Origin: Turritopsis dohrnii
Taxonomy: Eukaryota > Cnidaria > Hydrozoa > Anthoathecata > Oceaniidae
DNA length: 64,000 nucleotides
Reading direction: 5' to 3'
Assembly (NCBI GenBank): GCA_027922465.2
Contig: BQMF02000589.1
Location: 1-64,000, forward strand
In this document: positions 1 to 9,802 of the stretch, piece by piece
Numbering within the stretch: the stretch's first letter is position 1
How the letters are laid out: every line of letters begins with the position of its first letter
Notes under the pieces: model-generated
The model's database searches: none
The model's input: the letters and a program-made list of their open reading frames with translations, nothing else
What the model was told of the DNA's origin: nothing
Program-made: the position numbers and the translations under genes

Positions 1-3000
1 CCAAATTAGTAGGACCCGCTGAGAGAAGAAAAGAATCCAACAAGGCAATGTTCATTGAGTCAGGTTGGGAAAGTGAGAAAAGATCAACGGAAGATCAATA
101 TAAACGTTCAGCGGTGGAAGCAGTACCGAAAACTGTCCAAGAAATTATAGATGATGCAAACGAATTAGTAGGACACGCTGAAAGTAGAAAAGAATTCAAT
201 GAGGTGAAGTTGATTGAGTCAGGTTGGGAAAGTGAGACAAGATCAACAGAAGATCGACACAAACGTGCAGTGGCCGAAGCAATACCGAAAACTGTTTCAG
301 AAATTGAAGATGATACAACCGAATTAGTAGGACCCGCTGAGAGAAGAAAAGAATCCAACGAGGCCATGTTCACTGAGTCAGGTTGGGAAAGTGAGACAAG
401 ATCAACGAAAGGTCGACACACACGTGCAGTGGCCGAAGCAGTACCGAAAACTGTTCCAGAAATTGAAGATGATACAACCGAATTAGTAGGACCCGCTGAG
501 AGAAGAAAAGAATTCAACGAGGCCATGTTCATTGTGTCAGGTTGGGAAAGTGAGACAAGATCAACGAAAGGTCGACACAAACGTGCAGCGGCCGATGCAG
601 TGCCGAAAACTGTTCCAGAAATTGAAGATGATACAACTGAATTAGTAGGACCTGGTGAGAGAAGAAAAGAATCCAACGAGGCCATGTTCACTGAGTCAGG
701 TTGGGAAAGTGAGACAAGATCAAGGAAAGGTCGACACAAACGTGCAGTGGCCGAAGCAGTACCGAAAACTCTTCCAGAAATTGAAGATGATACAACCGAA
801 TTAGTAGGACCCGCTGAGAGAAGAAAAGATTCCAACGAGGCAATGTTCATTGAGTCAGGTTGGGAAAGTGAGACAAGATCAACGAAAGGTCGACACAAAC
901 GTGCAGCCGCCGATGCAGTACCGAAAACTGTTCCAGAAATTGAAGATGATACAACTGAATTAGTAGGACCTGGTGAGAGAAGAAAAGAATCCAACGAGGC
1001 CATGTTCACTGAGTCAGGTTGGGAAAGTGAGACAAGATCAAGGAAAGGTCGACACAAACGTGCAGTGGCCGAAGCAGTACCGAAAACTCTTCCAGAAATT
1101 GAAGATGATACAACCGAATTAGTAGGACCCGCTGAGAGAAGAAAAGATTCCAACGAGGCAATGTTCATTGAGTCAGGTTGGGAAAGTGAGACAAGATCAA
1201 CGAAAGGTCGACACAAACGTGCAGCCGCCGATGCAGTACCGAAAACTGTTCCAGAAATTGAAGATGATACAACTGAATTGGTAGGACCCGCTGAGAGAAG
1301 AAAAGAATCCAACGAAACAATGTTCATTGAGTCAGGTTGGCAAAGTGAGACAAGATCAACGAAAGGTCGACACAAACGTGCAGCGGCCGATGCAGTACCG
1401 AAAACTGTTCCAGAAATTGAAGATGATACAACTGAATTAGTAGGACCCGCTGAGAGAAGAAAAGAATCCAACGAAACAATGTTCATTGAGTCAGGTTGGG
1501 AAAGTGAGACAAGATCAACGAAAGGTCGACACAAACGTGCAGCGGCCGATGCAGTACCGAAAACTGTTCCAGAAATTGAAGATGATACAACCAAATTAGT
1601 AGGACCGGCTGAGAGAAGAAAAGAATCCAACAAGGCAATGTTCATTAAGTCAGGTTGGGAAAGTGAGAAAAGATCAACGGAAGATCAATATAAACGTTCA
1701 GCGGCCGAAGCAGTACCGAAAACTGTCCAAGAAATTATAGATGATGCAAACGAATTAGTAGGACACGCTGAAAGTAGAAAAGAATTCAATGAGGTGAAGT
1801 TGATTGAGTCAGGTTGGGAAAGTGAGACAAGATCAACAGAAGATCGACACAAACGTGCAGTGGCCGAAGCAATACCGAAAACTGTTTCAGAAATTGAAGA
1901 TGATACAACCGAATTAGTAGGACCCGCTGAGAGAAGAAAAGAATCCAACGAGGCCATGTTCATTGAGTCAGGTTGGGAAAGTGAGACAAGATCAACAAAA
2001 GGTCAACACAAATGTGCAGCCGCCGATGCAGTACCGAAAACTGTTCCAGAAATTGAAGATGATACAACCAAATTAGTAGGACCCGCTGAGAGAAGAAAAG
2101 AATCCAACAAGGCAATGTTCATTGAGTCAGGTTGGGAAAGTGAGAAAAGATCAACGGAAGATCAATATAAACGTTCAGCGGCCGAAGCAGTACCGAAAAC
2201 TGTCCAAGAAATTATAGATGATGCAAACGAATTAGTAGGACACGCTGAAAGTAGAAAAGAATTCAATGAGGTGAAGTTGATTGAGTCAGGTTGGGAAAGT
2301 GAGACAAGATCAACAAAAGATCGACACAAACGTGCAGTGGCCGAAGCAATACCGAAAACTGTTTCAGAAATTGAAGATGATACAACCGAATTAGTAGGAC
2401 CCGCTGAGAGAAGAAAAGAATCCAACGAGGCCATGTTCATTGAGTCAGGTTGGGAAAGTGAGACAAGATCAACAAAAGGTCAACACAAATGTGCAGCCGC
2501 CGATGCAGTACCGAAAACTGTTCCAGAAATTGAAGATGATACAACCAAATTAGTAGGACCCGCTGAGAGAAGAAAAGAATCCAACAAGGCAATGTTCATT
2601 GAGTCAGGTTGGGAAAGTGAGAAAAGATCAACGGAAGATCAATATAAACGTTCAGCGGCCGAAGCAGTACCGAAAACTGTCCAAGAAATTATAGATGATG
2701 CAAACGAATTAGTAGGACACGCTGAAAGTAGAAAAGAATTCAATGAGGTGAAGTTGATTGAGTCAGGTTGGGAAAGTGAGACAAGATCAACAGAAGATCG
2801 ACACAAACGTGCAGTGGCCGAAGCAATACCGAAAACTGTTTCAGAAATTGAAGATGATACAACCGAATTAGTAGGACCCGCTGAGAGAAGAAAAGAATCC
2901 AACGAGGCCATGTTCATTGAGTCAGGTTGGGAAAGTGAGACAAGATCAACAAAAGGTCAACACAAACGTGCAGCGGCCGATGCAGTACCGAAAACTGTTC

Positions 3001-3020
3001 CCGAAATTGAAGATGGTACA
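1..3020 (+). repeat. Tandem array A of 159-bp coding repeats (~19 units)
   Basis: The unit is exactly 159 bp (53 codons); its core reads like SGWESETRSTKGRHKRAA followed by AVPKTVPEIEDDTTELVGP. Units differ by a few substitutions. From about 1600 to 3000 they fall into a higher-order period of 477 bp (three units), seen as identical blocks starting near 1685, 2162 and 2639. The segment with SRKGRHKRAVAEAVPKTLPE is itself duplicated (about 720 and 1040), a further two-unit step. All units keep the forward frame open. Confidence 0.95.
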
Positions 3021-6000
3021 ACCTCTGCAGACAACGAGAATCTGGAAGATACATTAGAAAGCATCGAGGCCGGAATAATTGATGGCATCAGCCGATTTAC
3101 TGATAAAGCTATTAAAAACACTGTCTGCAGCTCCTCCTTTAAAAACATTATGTTAGGAAATAATAATTCATGGCGACATTCCACTTATCGCGGAGGGGGG
3201 AAACTCAAAAAGAATTTGGGCATATGTGATGCAAAACTACTCGAGCTAATACCTGACACAATTATGAGCAAAATCCAGAAGGAAATTACGGGTTCGGGGA
3301 TAAACACACTTTCGTTATTTGACTATACAATAAAAGTCCTTTATCCAGAGGTTATCATAAAGTTATTTTCACTGGTTAAATTGTGGTCTGAAGATCAAAC
3401 AGAACAACACTTCGAAAAATATTTTTCAATGTTAGAAGAAGCAGATACGGACAAATTGAGAAAAGGTGATACTTGGGAATCATACATCAAAAGAGGAATG
3501 TGCAAGGATCAGAAAAGGTTAGAGCTGCTTCATGAAAAGATTTTAAGCCAGTTATCCATTGCAAATAAAAGGGAAACAGCAATCGCAGACACCAATACAA
3601 GCACAGCAACAGAAGAACAGAGCAAAGGAGTGCCCACTTCTTTTCCCTTGGAAATGGACACAGTGTCACCAAATACAGAAGTTGACATTATCTTTATTGA
3701 TAATGCTGATGTGCTAAGTGTGTTGAATGAGACAGATTGGGAAAGTGAGACAAGATCAACGGAAGATCGATATAAACGTTCAGCGGCCGAAGCAGTACCG
3801 AAAACTGTCCAAGAAATTGAAGATGATACAACTGAATTAGTAGGACCTGGTGAGAGAAGAAAAGAATCCAACGAGGCCATGTTCACTGAGTCAGGTTGGG
3901 AAAGTGAGACAAGATCAACGAAAGGTCGACATAAGCAATCAGCGGCTGAAACAGTACCGAAAACTGTTCCAGAAATTGAAGATGATACAACCGAATTAGT
4001 AGGACCCGCTGAGAGAAGAAAAGAATTCAACGAGGCCATGTTCATTGTGTCAGGTTGGGAAAGTGAGACAAGATCAACGAAAGGTCGACACAAACGTGCA
4101 GCGGCCGATGCAGTGCCGAAAACTGTTCCAGAAATTGAAGATGATACAATTGAATTAGTAGGACCTGGTGAGAGAAGAAAAGAATCCAACGAGGCCATGT
4201 TCACTGAGTCAGGTTGGGAAAGTGAGACAAGATCAACGAAAGGTCGACACAAACGTGCAGTGGCCGAAGCAGTACCGAAAACTGTTCCAGAAATTGAAGA
4301 TGATACAACCGAATTAGTAGGACCCGCTGAGAGAAGAAAAGATTCCAACGAGGCAATGTTCATTGAGTCAGGTTGGGAAAGTGAGACAAGATCAACGAAA
4401 GGTCGACACAAACGTGCAGCCGCCGATGCAGTACCGAAAACTGTTCCAGAAATTGAAGATGATACAACTGAATTGGTAGGACCCGCTGAGAGAAGAAAAG
4501 AATCCAACGAAACAATGTTCATTGAGTCAGGTTGGCAAAGTGAGACAAGATCAACGAAAGGTCGACACAAACGTGCAGCGGCCGATGCAGTACCGAAAAC
4601 TGTTCCAGAAATTGAAGATGATACAACTGAATTAGTAGGACCCGCTGAGAGAAGAAAAGAATCCAACGAAACAATGTTCATTGAGTCAGGTTGGGAAAGT
4701 GAGACAAGATCAACGAAAGGTCGACACAAACGTGCAGCGGCCGATGCAGTACCGAAAACTGTTCCAGAAATTGAAGATGATACAACCAAATTAGTAGGAC
4801 CGGCTGAGAGAAGAAAAGAATCCAACAAGGCAATGTTCATTAAGTCAGGTTGGGAAAGTGAGAAAAGATCAACGGAAGATCAATATAAACGTTCAGCGGC
4901 CGAAGCAGTACCGAAAACTGTCCAAGAAATTATAGATGATGCAAACGAATTAGTAGGACACGCTGAAAGTAGAAAAGAATTCAATGAGGTGAAGTTGATT
5001 GAGTCAGGTTGGGAAAGTGAGACAAGATCAACAGAAGATCGACACAAACGTGCAGTGGCCGAAGCAATACCGAAAACTGTTTCAGAAATTGAAGATGATA
5101 CAACCGAATTAGTAGGACCCGCTGAGAGAAGAAAAGAATCCAACGAGGCCATGTTCATTGAGTCAGGTTGGGAAAGTGAGACAAGATCAACAAAAGGTCA
5201 ACACAAATGTGCAGCCGCCGATGCAGTACCGAAAACTGTTCCAGAAATTGAAGATGATACAACCAAATTAGTAGGACCCGCTGAGAGAAGAAAAGAATCC
5301 AACAAGGCAATGTTCATTGAGTCAGGTTGGGAAAGTGAGAAAAGATCAAAGGAAGATCAATATAAACGTTCAGCGGCCGAAGCAGTACCGAAAACTGTCC
5401 AAGAAATTATAGATGATGCAAACGAATTAGTAGGACACGCTGAAAGTAGAAAAGAATTCAATGAGGTGAAGTTGATTGAGTCAGGTTGGGAAAGTGAGAC
5501 AAGATCAACAGAAGATCGACACAAACGTGCAGTGGCCGAAGCAATACCGAAAACTGTTTCAGAAATTGAAGATGATACAACCGAATTAGTAGGACCCGCT
5601 GAGAGAAGAAAAGAATCCAACGAGGCCATGTTCATTGAGTCAGGTTGGGAAAGTGAGACAAGATCAACAAAAGGTCAACACAAATGTGCAGCCGCCGATG
5701 CAGTACCGAAAACTGTTCCAGAAATTGAAGATGATACAACCGAATTAGTAGGACCCGCTAAGAGAAGAAAAGAATCCAACGAGGCCATGTTCATTGAGTC
5801 AGGTTGGGAAAGTGAGACAAGATCAACGAAAGGTCGACACAAACGTGCAGTGGCCGAAGCAATACCGAAAACTGTTCCAGAAATTGAAGATGATACAACC
5901 GAATTAGTAGGACCCGCTGAGAGAAGAAAAGAATTCAATGAGCTGAAGTTGATTGAGTCAGGTTGGGAAAGTGAGGCAAGATCAACGGAAGATCGACACA

Positions 6001-8729
6001 AACGTGCAGCGGCCGAAGCAGTACCGAAAACTGTTCCAGAAATTGAAGATGATACAACCGAATTAGTAGGACCCGCTGAGAGAAGAAAAGAATTCAATGA
6101 GGTGAAGTTGATTGAGTCAGGTTGGGAAAGTGAGGCAAGATCAACGGAAGATCGACACAAACGTGCAGCGGCCGAAGCAGTACCGAAAACTGTTCCAGAA
6201 ATTGAAGATGAAACAACCATTGTAAAGGCATCGGAAGATGTAAGATACTCGAAAATTAGGAATATGAATAGAAAGGAAGATAAGGTGACCAAAAAGTATT
6301 TGAAGAGGAAGTTTATATGCCCTGTGTGTCAAGAAGAGCAATCATATATATCACGTCATTTAAGAAATAAACACAAATGGAGTTGGCAAAGTGCAGCTGC
6401 CGCAACAAGCCAATTTAATTTGAAATTTTCTCGAAAAACCAAAACAAATGATTATCACGTAAAAAGAGTATGTCCAATCGAATCTTGCTTACAAGTTAGG
6501 AGTAACTTGCCGGAACATCTTTTGAAGCATCATAAACTAGAAAAGGGCGAAATTTATTATCAGCTGTTAAAGAGAGCAGTTAAGTATATTGAACAGGCAG
6601 TTCCAAAAGAAGTTGTACATTCGCCAAGAAAAATATTTCGGAACTTTTCAAAACGTTCTGGAAACTCGTTAGATGAAAATGAAGCCGGAGAAAATAATAT
6701 CAATATCGAAACCCTTGAACAAGCTTCCATTAACATCGATGATTGCCGAAATTGCCAATCCAACGTACATTCAACATTGATGAACAATTCTATACCTACA
6801 AAAGAAGCCCTTAGTCATGGATTTTCTAACTTGCGATTACGTCCCAAGCGAAAACTAGAAGCCACTACTGAAAAGTTTGGAACAGATTGGGACATTGACT
6901 TATCCATTTCATCAGATTCACATCAAACCAATTCTGAGTCTGCCGTAATGACCACGGGTTCACATTTTCAAGACATTTCTAAATGTACTACTGTTCAGAA
7001 CCCAATGAATCCACAAGAAGAGACAGTACAGACAGAACAAGAATGGAATTCAAATACTGATATCTACAATCTCAAGTTAAGACCAAGAGATAGATCACAA
7101 AAAATGCATGAAGAGACAGGAAGTAACTCAGAAATCGATTTGTCCAGTTCAAGTGATTCATCTATTTCGGATGAGGATGAAAGTTTCGTAGTTCCGACTA
7201 AGTGGCTTGGACCAAAAGTCACTGCTCTTATCAACAGATTTGTCAGTTATATGGTTGGCCCAGATAGAAATAGGAAAAGAGAACGTGTGAACGTAGAAGC
7301 TGGGGAACTGCGCAGGATGTTTGCATCCGTGAACGTCAAAGATGATATTAGCGTTATTTTTCAAGACAATGGAAGTCACTTTAGAGAGCAGTATGTGGTA
7401 AACTATTGTCATGAAAAAGGAATCAAAGCGTCAAGCATAAAAAAATACCTTTTCACTTTGAGGGAATTTTGTGAATTTTTGATGGCTGAAAGAATTGCAG
7501 TTAACAATATCTCTCAGGAAGATATAAACACCATGGTTGAGAAGATAAAACAATGGCGTAAAAACTACAAACGGCAAGAGAGAATTTCAAGATACGAGAG
7601 AATGATCACTGATGAAGAAATGCTAGTTGATAAAAAACAAGTCATTACTTACAATACCTGTGAAAACGCCAAGAAGGCATTAGAACTATTAGAAATGATG
7701 TCTACAAACTCAACTTATCGGCTAACTCAAACGGAATATTGCCTGATTAGAGATCATTTGTATACGATTATCCACTTTTCTATTGCGCAAAGATCCGGGG
7801 TTACGGCGAACATGAAAATAAGTGAATATCAGCGGGCAAAAGTCACAGATGGTGTTGTGATGATAGATGTTTGGGATCACAAAACAGTTGCGCATTTCGG
7901 GCCAGCTAAGGTTATTTTGAACCCAGAGAACTTCAAACTACTGAAGACGTTTGTAGACATTGCAAGGCCACAAACCAACCCAAAATCTGATAATGTTTTC
8001 TTGAGTTGGGCTGGAAAGAAAGTGTCATCAGGAGACATTAGCAAAAGGCTTCATCTTTCATGGGAGCGGGCAGGAAACTTTGAGAACAAATCAATTCCAA
8101 AGAATCTTTCTGCCAATATCATCCGGAAGTCCGCAAGTACTGGATTAAGGAAAATAGATAGTGCACATATCCAAGAAGCGGCTAATGTCATGACACATAG
8201 CAAGAGGACAGCTGACGACCACTATTATTTGAGACAAATGGAGAAAGATTCCATCATTGGTGCTGCTACTGTGTCTGAGTTATTTCACGGTAAAGAAAAT
8301 AGTATTAGCTCAGAACTTCAAAGAACACCAAAAAAAAGAAAGCTGTGGTCTGAGGCTGAGGTTGACGAACTAAACAAAATGTTTGACGGGGATAGAATTG
8401 ATTACAGCACTGTGAAGGAAAAATGTAAATCATCATACAATAAAGCTTCACCTAGACAAATATATGACAAACTGCGTCGAATTAGTCCTGAAAAGTTTCA
8501 GATTTCACCATTGAAAAGAACAAGTTTATTTCAGACGTCAGATCTGTTAGCTTTGAAGAAAGACGGAAGAGAACTTCTTAAAGGTGGACCTTTGACAGCC
8601 AAAAAAATAAACAGCGAATTGGGAAATTCCTATCTTTTACAAAAGTTTACCATTCCTCAATTACGCACTTGGATTAACTACGAGCGCGCAAGTAATTATT
8701 CAATATTTGCAAAATACATTTTTGACTGA
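3..8729 (+). CDS. Giant repeat protein with zinc fingers and tyrosine recombinase domain (5' end outside window)
   Basis: The frame is open from the left edge to TGA at 8727-8729; the first Met visible is at 48, but the repeat continues upstream of it, so the true start lies outside the window. Domains in order, counting residues from the Met at 48: tandem 53-residue acidic/basic repeats (to ~990), a unique ~235-residue segment, a second repeat array (to ~2056), two C2H2-type zinc fingers (~2088-2165), a low-complexity acidic linker, a tyrosine recombinase domain (~2385-2750) with R2582, K2612, R2693, H2717 and Y2726 in order, then a basic motif PKKRK and a Myb/SANT-like tail. No intron is needed across 8.7 kb. 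The layout without the repeats matches the multi-exon gene at 47951-59561. A nuclear DNA-binding or recombining protein is inferred; mobility is not shown. Crypton-like element or a derived host gene are both possible. Confidence 0.85.
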   Translation, partial: KLVGPAERRKESNKAMFIESGWESEKRSTEDQYKRSAVEAVPKTVQEIIDDANELVGHAESRKEFNEVKLIESGWESETRSTEDRHKRAVAEAIPKTVSEIEDDTTELVGPAERRKESNEAMFTESGWESETRSTKGRHTRAVAEAVPKTVPEIEDDTTELVGPAERRKEFNEAMFIVSGWESETRSTKGRHKRAAADAVPKTVPEIEDDTTELVGPGERRKESNEAMFTESGWESETRSRKGRHKRAVAEAVPKTLPEIEDDTTELVGPAERRKDSNEAMFIESGWESETRSTKGRHKRAAADAVPKTVPEIEDDTTELVGPGERRKESNEAMFTESGWESETRSRKGRHKRAVAEAVPKTLPEIEDDTTELVGPAERRKDSNEAMFIESGWESETRSTKGRHKRAAADAVPKTVPEIEDDTTELVGPAERRKESNETMFIESGWQSETRSTKGRHKRAAADAVPKTVPEIEDDTTELVGPAERRKESNETMFIESGWESETRSTKGRHKRAAADAVPKTVPEIEDDTTKLVGPAERRKESNKAMFIKSGWESEKRSTEDQYKRSAAEAVPKTVQEIIDDANELVGHAESRKEFNEVKLIESGWESETRSTEDRHKRAVAEAIPKTVSEIEDDTTELVGPAERRKESNEAMFIESGWESETRSTKGQHKCAAADAVPKTVPEIEDDTTKLVGPAERRKESNKAMFIESGWESEKRSTEDQYKRSAAEAVPKTVQEIIDDANELVGHAESRKEFNEVKLIESGWESETRSTKDRHKRAVAEAIPKTVSEIEDDTTELVGPAERRKESNEAMFIESGWESETRSTKGQHKCAAADAVPKTVPEIEDDTTKLVGPAERRKESNKAMFIESGWESEKRSTEDQYKRSAAEAVPKTVQEIIDDANELVGHAESRKEFNEVKLIESGWESETRSTEDRHKRAVAEAIPKTVSEIEDDTTELVGPAERRKESNEAMFIESGWESETRSTKGQHKRAAADAVPKTVPEIEDGTTSADNENLEDTLESIEAGIIDGISRFTDKAIKNTVCSSSFKNIMLGNNNSWRHSTYRGGGKLKKNLGICDAKLLELIPDTIMSKIQKEITGSGINTLSLFDYTIKVLYPEVIIKLFSLVKLWSEDQTEQHFEKYFSMLEEADTDKLRKGDTWESYIKRGMCKDQKRLELLHEKILSQLSIANKRETAIADTNTSTATEEQSKGVPTSFPLEMDTVSPNTEVDIIFIDNADVLSVLNETDWESETRSTEDRYKRSAAEAVPKTVQEIEDDTTELVGPGERRKESNEAMFTESGWESETRSTKGRHKQSAAETVPKTVPEIEDDTTELVGPAERRKEFNEAMFIVSGWESETRSTKGRHKRAAADAVPKTVPEIEDDTIELVGPGERRKESNEAMFTESGWESETRSTKGRHKRAVAEAVPKTVPEIEDDTTELVGPAERRKDSNEAMFIESGWESETRSTKGRHKRAAADAVPKTVPEIEDDTTELVGPAERRKESNETMFIESGWQSETRSTKGRHKRAAADAVPKTVPEIEDDTTELVGPAERRKESNETMFIESGWESETRSTKGRHKRAAADAVPKTVPEIEDDTTKLVGPAERRKESNKAMFIKSGWESEKRSTEDQYKRSAAEAVPKTVQEIIDDANELVGHAESRKEFNEVKLIESGWESETRSTEDRHKRAVAEAIPKTVSEIEDDTTELVGPAERRKESNEAMFIESGWESETRSTKGQHKCAAADAVPKTVPEIEDDTTKLVGPAERRKESNKAMFIESGWESEKRSKEDQYKRSAAEAVPKTVQEIIDDANELVGHAESRKEFNEVKLIESGWESETRSTEDRHKRAVAEAIPKTVSEIEDDTTELVGPAERRKESNEAMFIESGWESETRSTKGQHKCAAADAVPKTVPEIEDDTTELVGPAKRRKESNEAMFIESGWESETRSTKGRHKRAVAEAIPKTVPEIEDDTTELVGPAERRKEFNELKLIESGWESEARSTEDRHKRAAAEAVPKTVPEIEDDTTELVGPAERRKEFNEVKLIESGWESEARSTEDRHKRAAAEAVPKTVPEIEDETTIVKASEDVRYSKIRNMNRKEDKVTKKYLKRKFICPVCQEEQSYISRHLRNKHKWSWQSAAAATSQFNLKFSRKTKTNDYHVKRVCPIESCLQVRSNLPEHLLKHHKLEKGEIYYQLLKRAVKYIEQAVPKEVVHSPRKIFRNFSKRSGNSLDENEAGENNINIETLEQASINIDDCRNCQSNVHSTLMNNSIPTKEALSHGFSNLRLRPKRKLEATTEKFGTDWDIDLSISSDSHQTNSESAVMTTGSHFQDISKCTTVQNPMNPQEETVQTEQEWNSNTDIYNLKLRPRDRSQKMHEETGSNSEIDLSSSSDSSISDEDESFVVPTKWLGPKVTALINRFVSYMVGPDRNRKRERVNVEAGELRRMFASVNVKDDISVIFQDNGSHFREQYVVNYCHEKGIKASSIKKYLFTLREFCEFLMAERIAVNNISQEDINTMVEKIKQWRKNYKRQERISRYERMITDEEMLVDKKQVITYNTCENAKKALELLEMMSTNSTYRLTQTEYCLIRDHLYTIIHFSIAQRSGVTANMKISEYQRAKVTDGVVMIDVWDHKTVAHFGPAKVILNPENFKLLKTFVDIARPQTNPKSDNVFLSWAGKKVSSGDISKRLHLSWERAGNFENKSIPKNLSANIIRKSASTGLRKIDSAHIQEAANVMTHSKRTADDHYYLRQMEKDSIIGAATVSELFHGKENSISSELQRTPKKRKLWSEAEVDELNKMFDGDRIDYSTVKEKCKSSYNKASPRQIYDKLRRISPEKFQISPLKRTSLFQTSDLLALKKDGRELLKGGPLTAKKINSELGNSYLLQKFTIPQLRTWINYERASNYSIFAKYIFD
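3021..3730 (+). other. Unique domain between the two repeat arrays (inside the giant ORF)
   Basis: This part of the reading frame has no 53-residue repeats. It holds a segment with SWRHSTYRGGGKLKKNLGI and, ~55 residues on, FDYTIKVLYPEVIIKLFSLV. The same order, a basic/Gly-rich stretch then a Tyr-x-hydrophobic-Lys-Val-Leu helix, occurs in the gene at 47951-59561 (RHEWYKQGGSAKASLR and YLDYVMKVLSVV, exons 11-13). I read it as a shared N-terminal domain of this recombinase family. Its function is not known to me. Confidence 0.6.
3735..6215 (+). repeat. Tandem array B of 159-bp coding repeats (~15-16 units)
   Basis: Same 53-residue unit as array A. The order of variant units repeats that of array A: the variant MFIVSGWESE lies at about 528 and 4041, and the variant SGWQSETRS at about 1330 and 4525. 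The offset falls from 3513 to 3195 bp, exactly two units, so the arrays are copies that differ by gain or loss of two units. The 477-bp higher-order period is also present (blocks at 4880 and 5357). Confidence 0.93.
6311..6540 (+). other. Paired zinc fingers of the giant ORF
   Basis: Two Cys/His modules are visible: CPVCQ ... SRHLRNKHK and CPIESC ... LPEHLLKHHK. The first has C-x2-C, the second C-x4-C; both end in H-x3/4-H. The same pair (C-x2-C finger, then C-x4-C finger) lies in exons 17-18 of the gene at 47951-59561, so the order is conserved between the two. DNA binding is inferred from the family. Confidence 0.75.
7197..8290 (+). other. Tyrosine recombinase catalytic domain of the giant ORF
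   Basis: A core-binding-like helical part (SSIKKYLFTLREFCEF) precedes the catalytic part. Visible in order are R in AQRSGVTANM (R2582), K in WDHKTVAHF (K2612), R in NIIRKSAST (R2693; the preceding HxxR histidine is replaced), H in MTHSKRTADDHYYLR (H2717), and the Tyr nine residues later (Y2726). The H-to-Y spacing of nine fits the tyrosine recombinase family. This is motif reading only; no alignment was run. Confidence 0.72.
8330..8726 (+). other. C-terminal Myb/SANT-like tail with basic motif
   Basis: After the recombinase domain the sequence has TPKKRKLWSEAEVDELNKMF: a basic cluster like a nuclear localisation signal followed by a Trp-Ser-x-x-E-x-x-x-L pattern typical of Myb/SANT helices, then a basic KASPRQIYDKLR helix. 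The gene at 47951-59561 ends with a comparable segment (KFSTPEKKVVSKYFKHC). Confidence 0.45.
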
Positions 8730-9802
8730 CTATTTCATCGATATTTCTCACAAATGTAACTTCTACATTGCCGGTTTCCATTTTTTTTATAGAACAAAGA
8801 AACTGATCTGAAGATACCAAGAATAAGATAAGCTGACCTAAAGTTTCCTATTTCACTATTGGCATCAATGCATCAACAGGTTTTGTGCGAATGCTGTTAT
8901 GGTTCAGTTCGAGAAACATTCTTCACTTTTTATCAATACGCTTGATTATTGCCTCTTTCAATAAAACGCCCTGTTGAGGTGTTTAAAGCAGATTTTCTTT
9001 CATAATAGTCAATAGCAATGAATCAAGCATTTCGTGTGCTTTCTGATTTTCTTCTGAATTTTCTTGTCTTATTTAATGGTTTACGCTTCAGTTAGGAATG
9101 AGAAAGTTCATTCAAGTTTATTCACCGATTTTCAGGCAAAATCGCGTTTTGTTGTTTTGTTTGATAGGCAATGCAAATTAACCATAGCATTTATTTTTTC
9201 ATGGCTGGTTAAAGAATGCATATTTCGTTGCCTACGTTCATTTTGTTACGTAAGAAAAAACATTCCGTTGTAACTATTGCAAAGGATCTTATATTTACAT
9301 TTGGGTTCCGAAGTTTACTATATCAATATATGTATTGCTGATGATGCGACCTTGTCGGATTGAAATCACTTGCAAATTTATTGTAGCTGATGACGTCTTA
9401 TGTAGTCGGAAATAGAGAAACTGATCTATGTGCAAACACTGCACGGAATTTCCAGTCTAGTCACAACTAGAGAATTTAACATTGTGCTTTGTTTTTCAAC
9501 TGAAGGGTAAAAAGTGAATTCCAAATTTAGAGTTGTATTTGATATCACGTGGAACTTTCTGTTATTTCTGTTTTTTGTATTTTTAGCTGGGTTGCGGGCA
9601 AAATGCTTTTCAACCTATCGTATGACAAAAAACGAACCCCATTGATGTTACAAGATTTTGTTTTGATTCCTCTTTGTTTCCATTTAATCAATTATCGAAA
9701 ATAATCCAAGAACCCAACAATAATCGTCAGTTAACAAGAATGGCACGGTTGAAAAATGACAGGAAATTTTAGCCTACTTTACTGTGATCTAGATTAACAT
9801 AT
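8730..9802. other. Non-coding region after the giant ORF
   Basis: No credible ORF or exon. AATAAA at 8960-8965 is a possible polyadenylation signal for the giant ORF, about 230 bp past its stop. The rest is AT-rich sequence with no repeat that I recognise. Confidence 0.5.

Noticed and set aside
95..4840. Long minus-strand ORFs of 516 and 436 codons
   Set aside because: They are the antisense of the 159-bp repeat; the sense frame has domains and continues into zinc fingers and YR, the antisense does not.
1..6215. Repeat array as CRISPR or satellite DNA
   Set aside because: Units are contiguous, coding and in frame with no spacers, so the array is a protein repeat.
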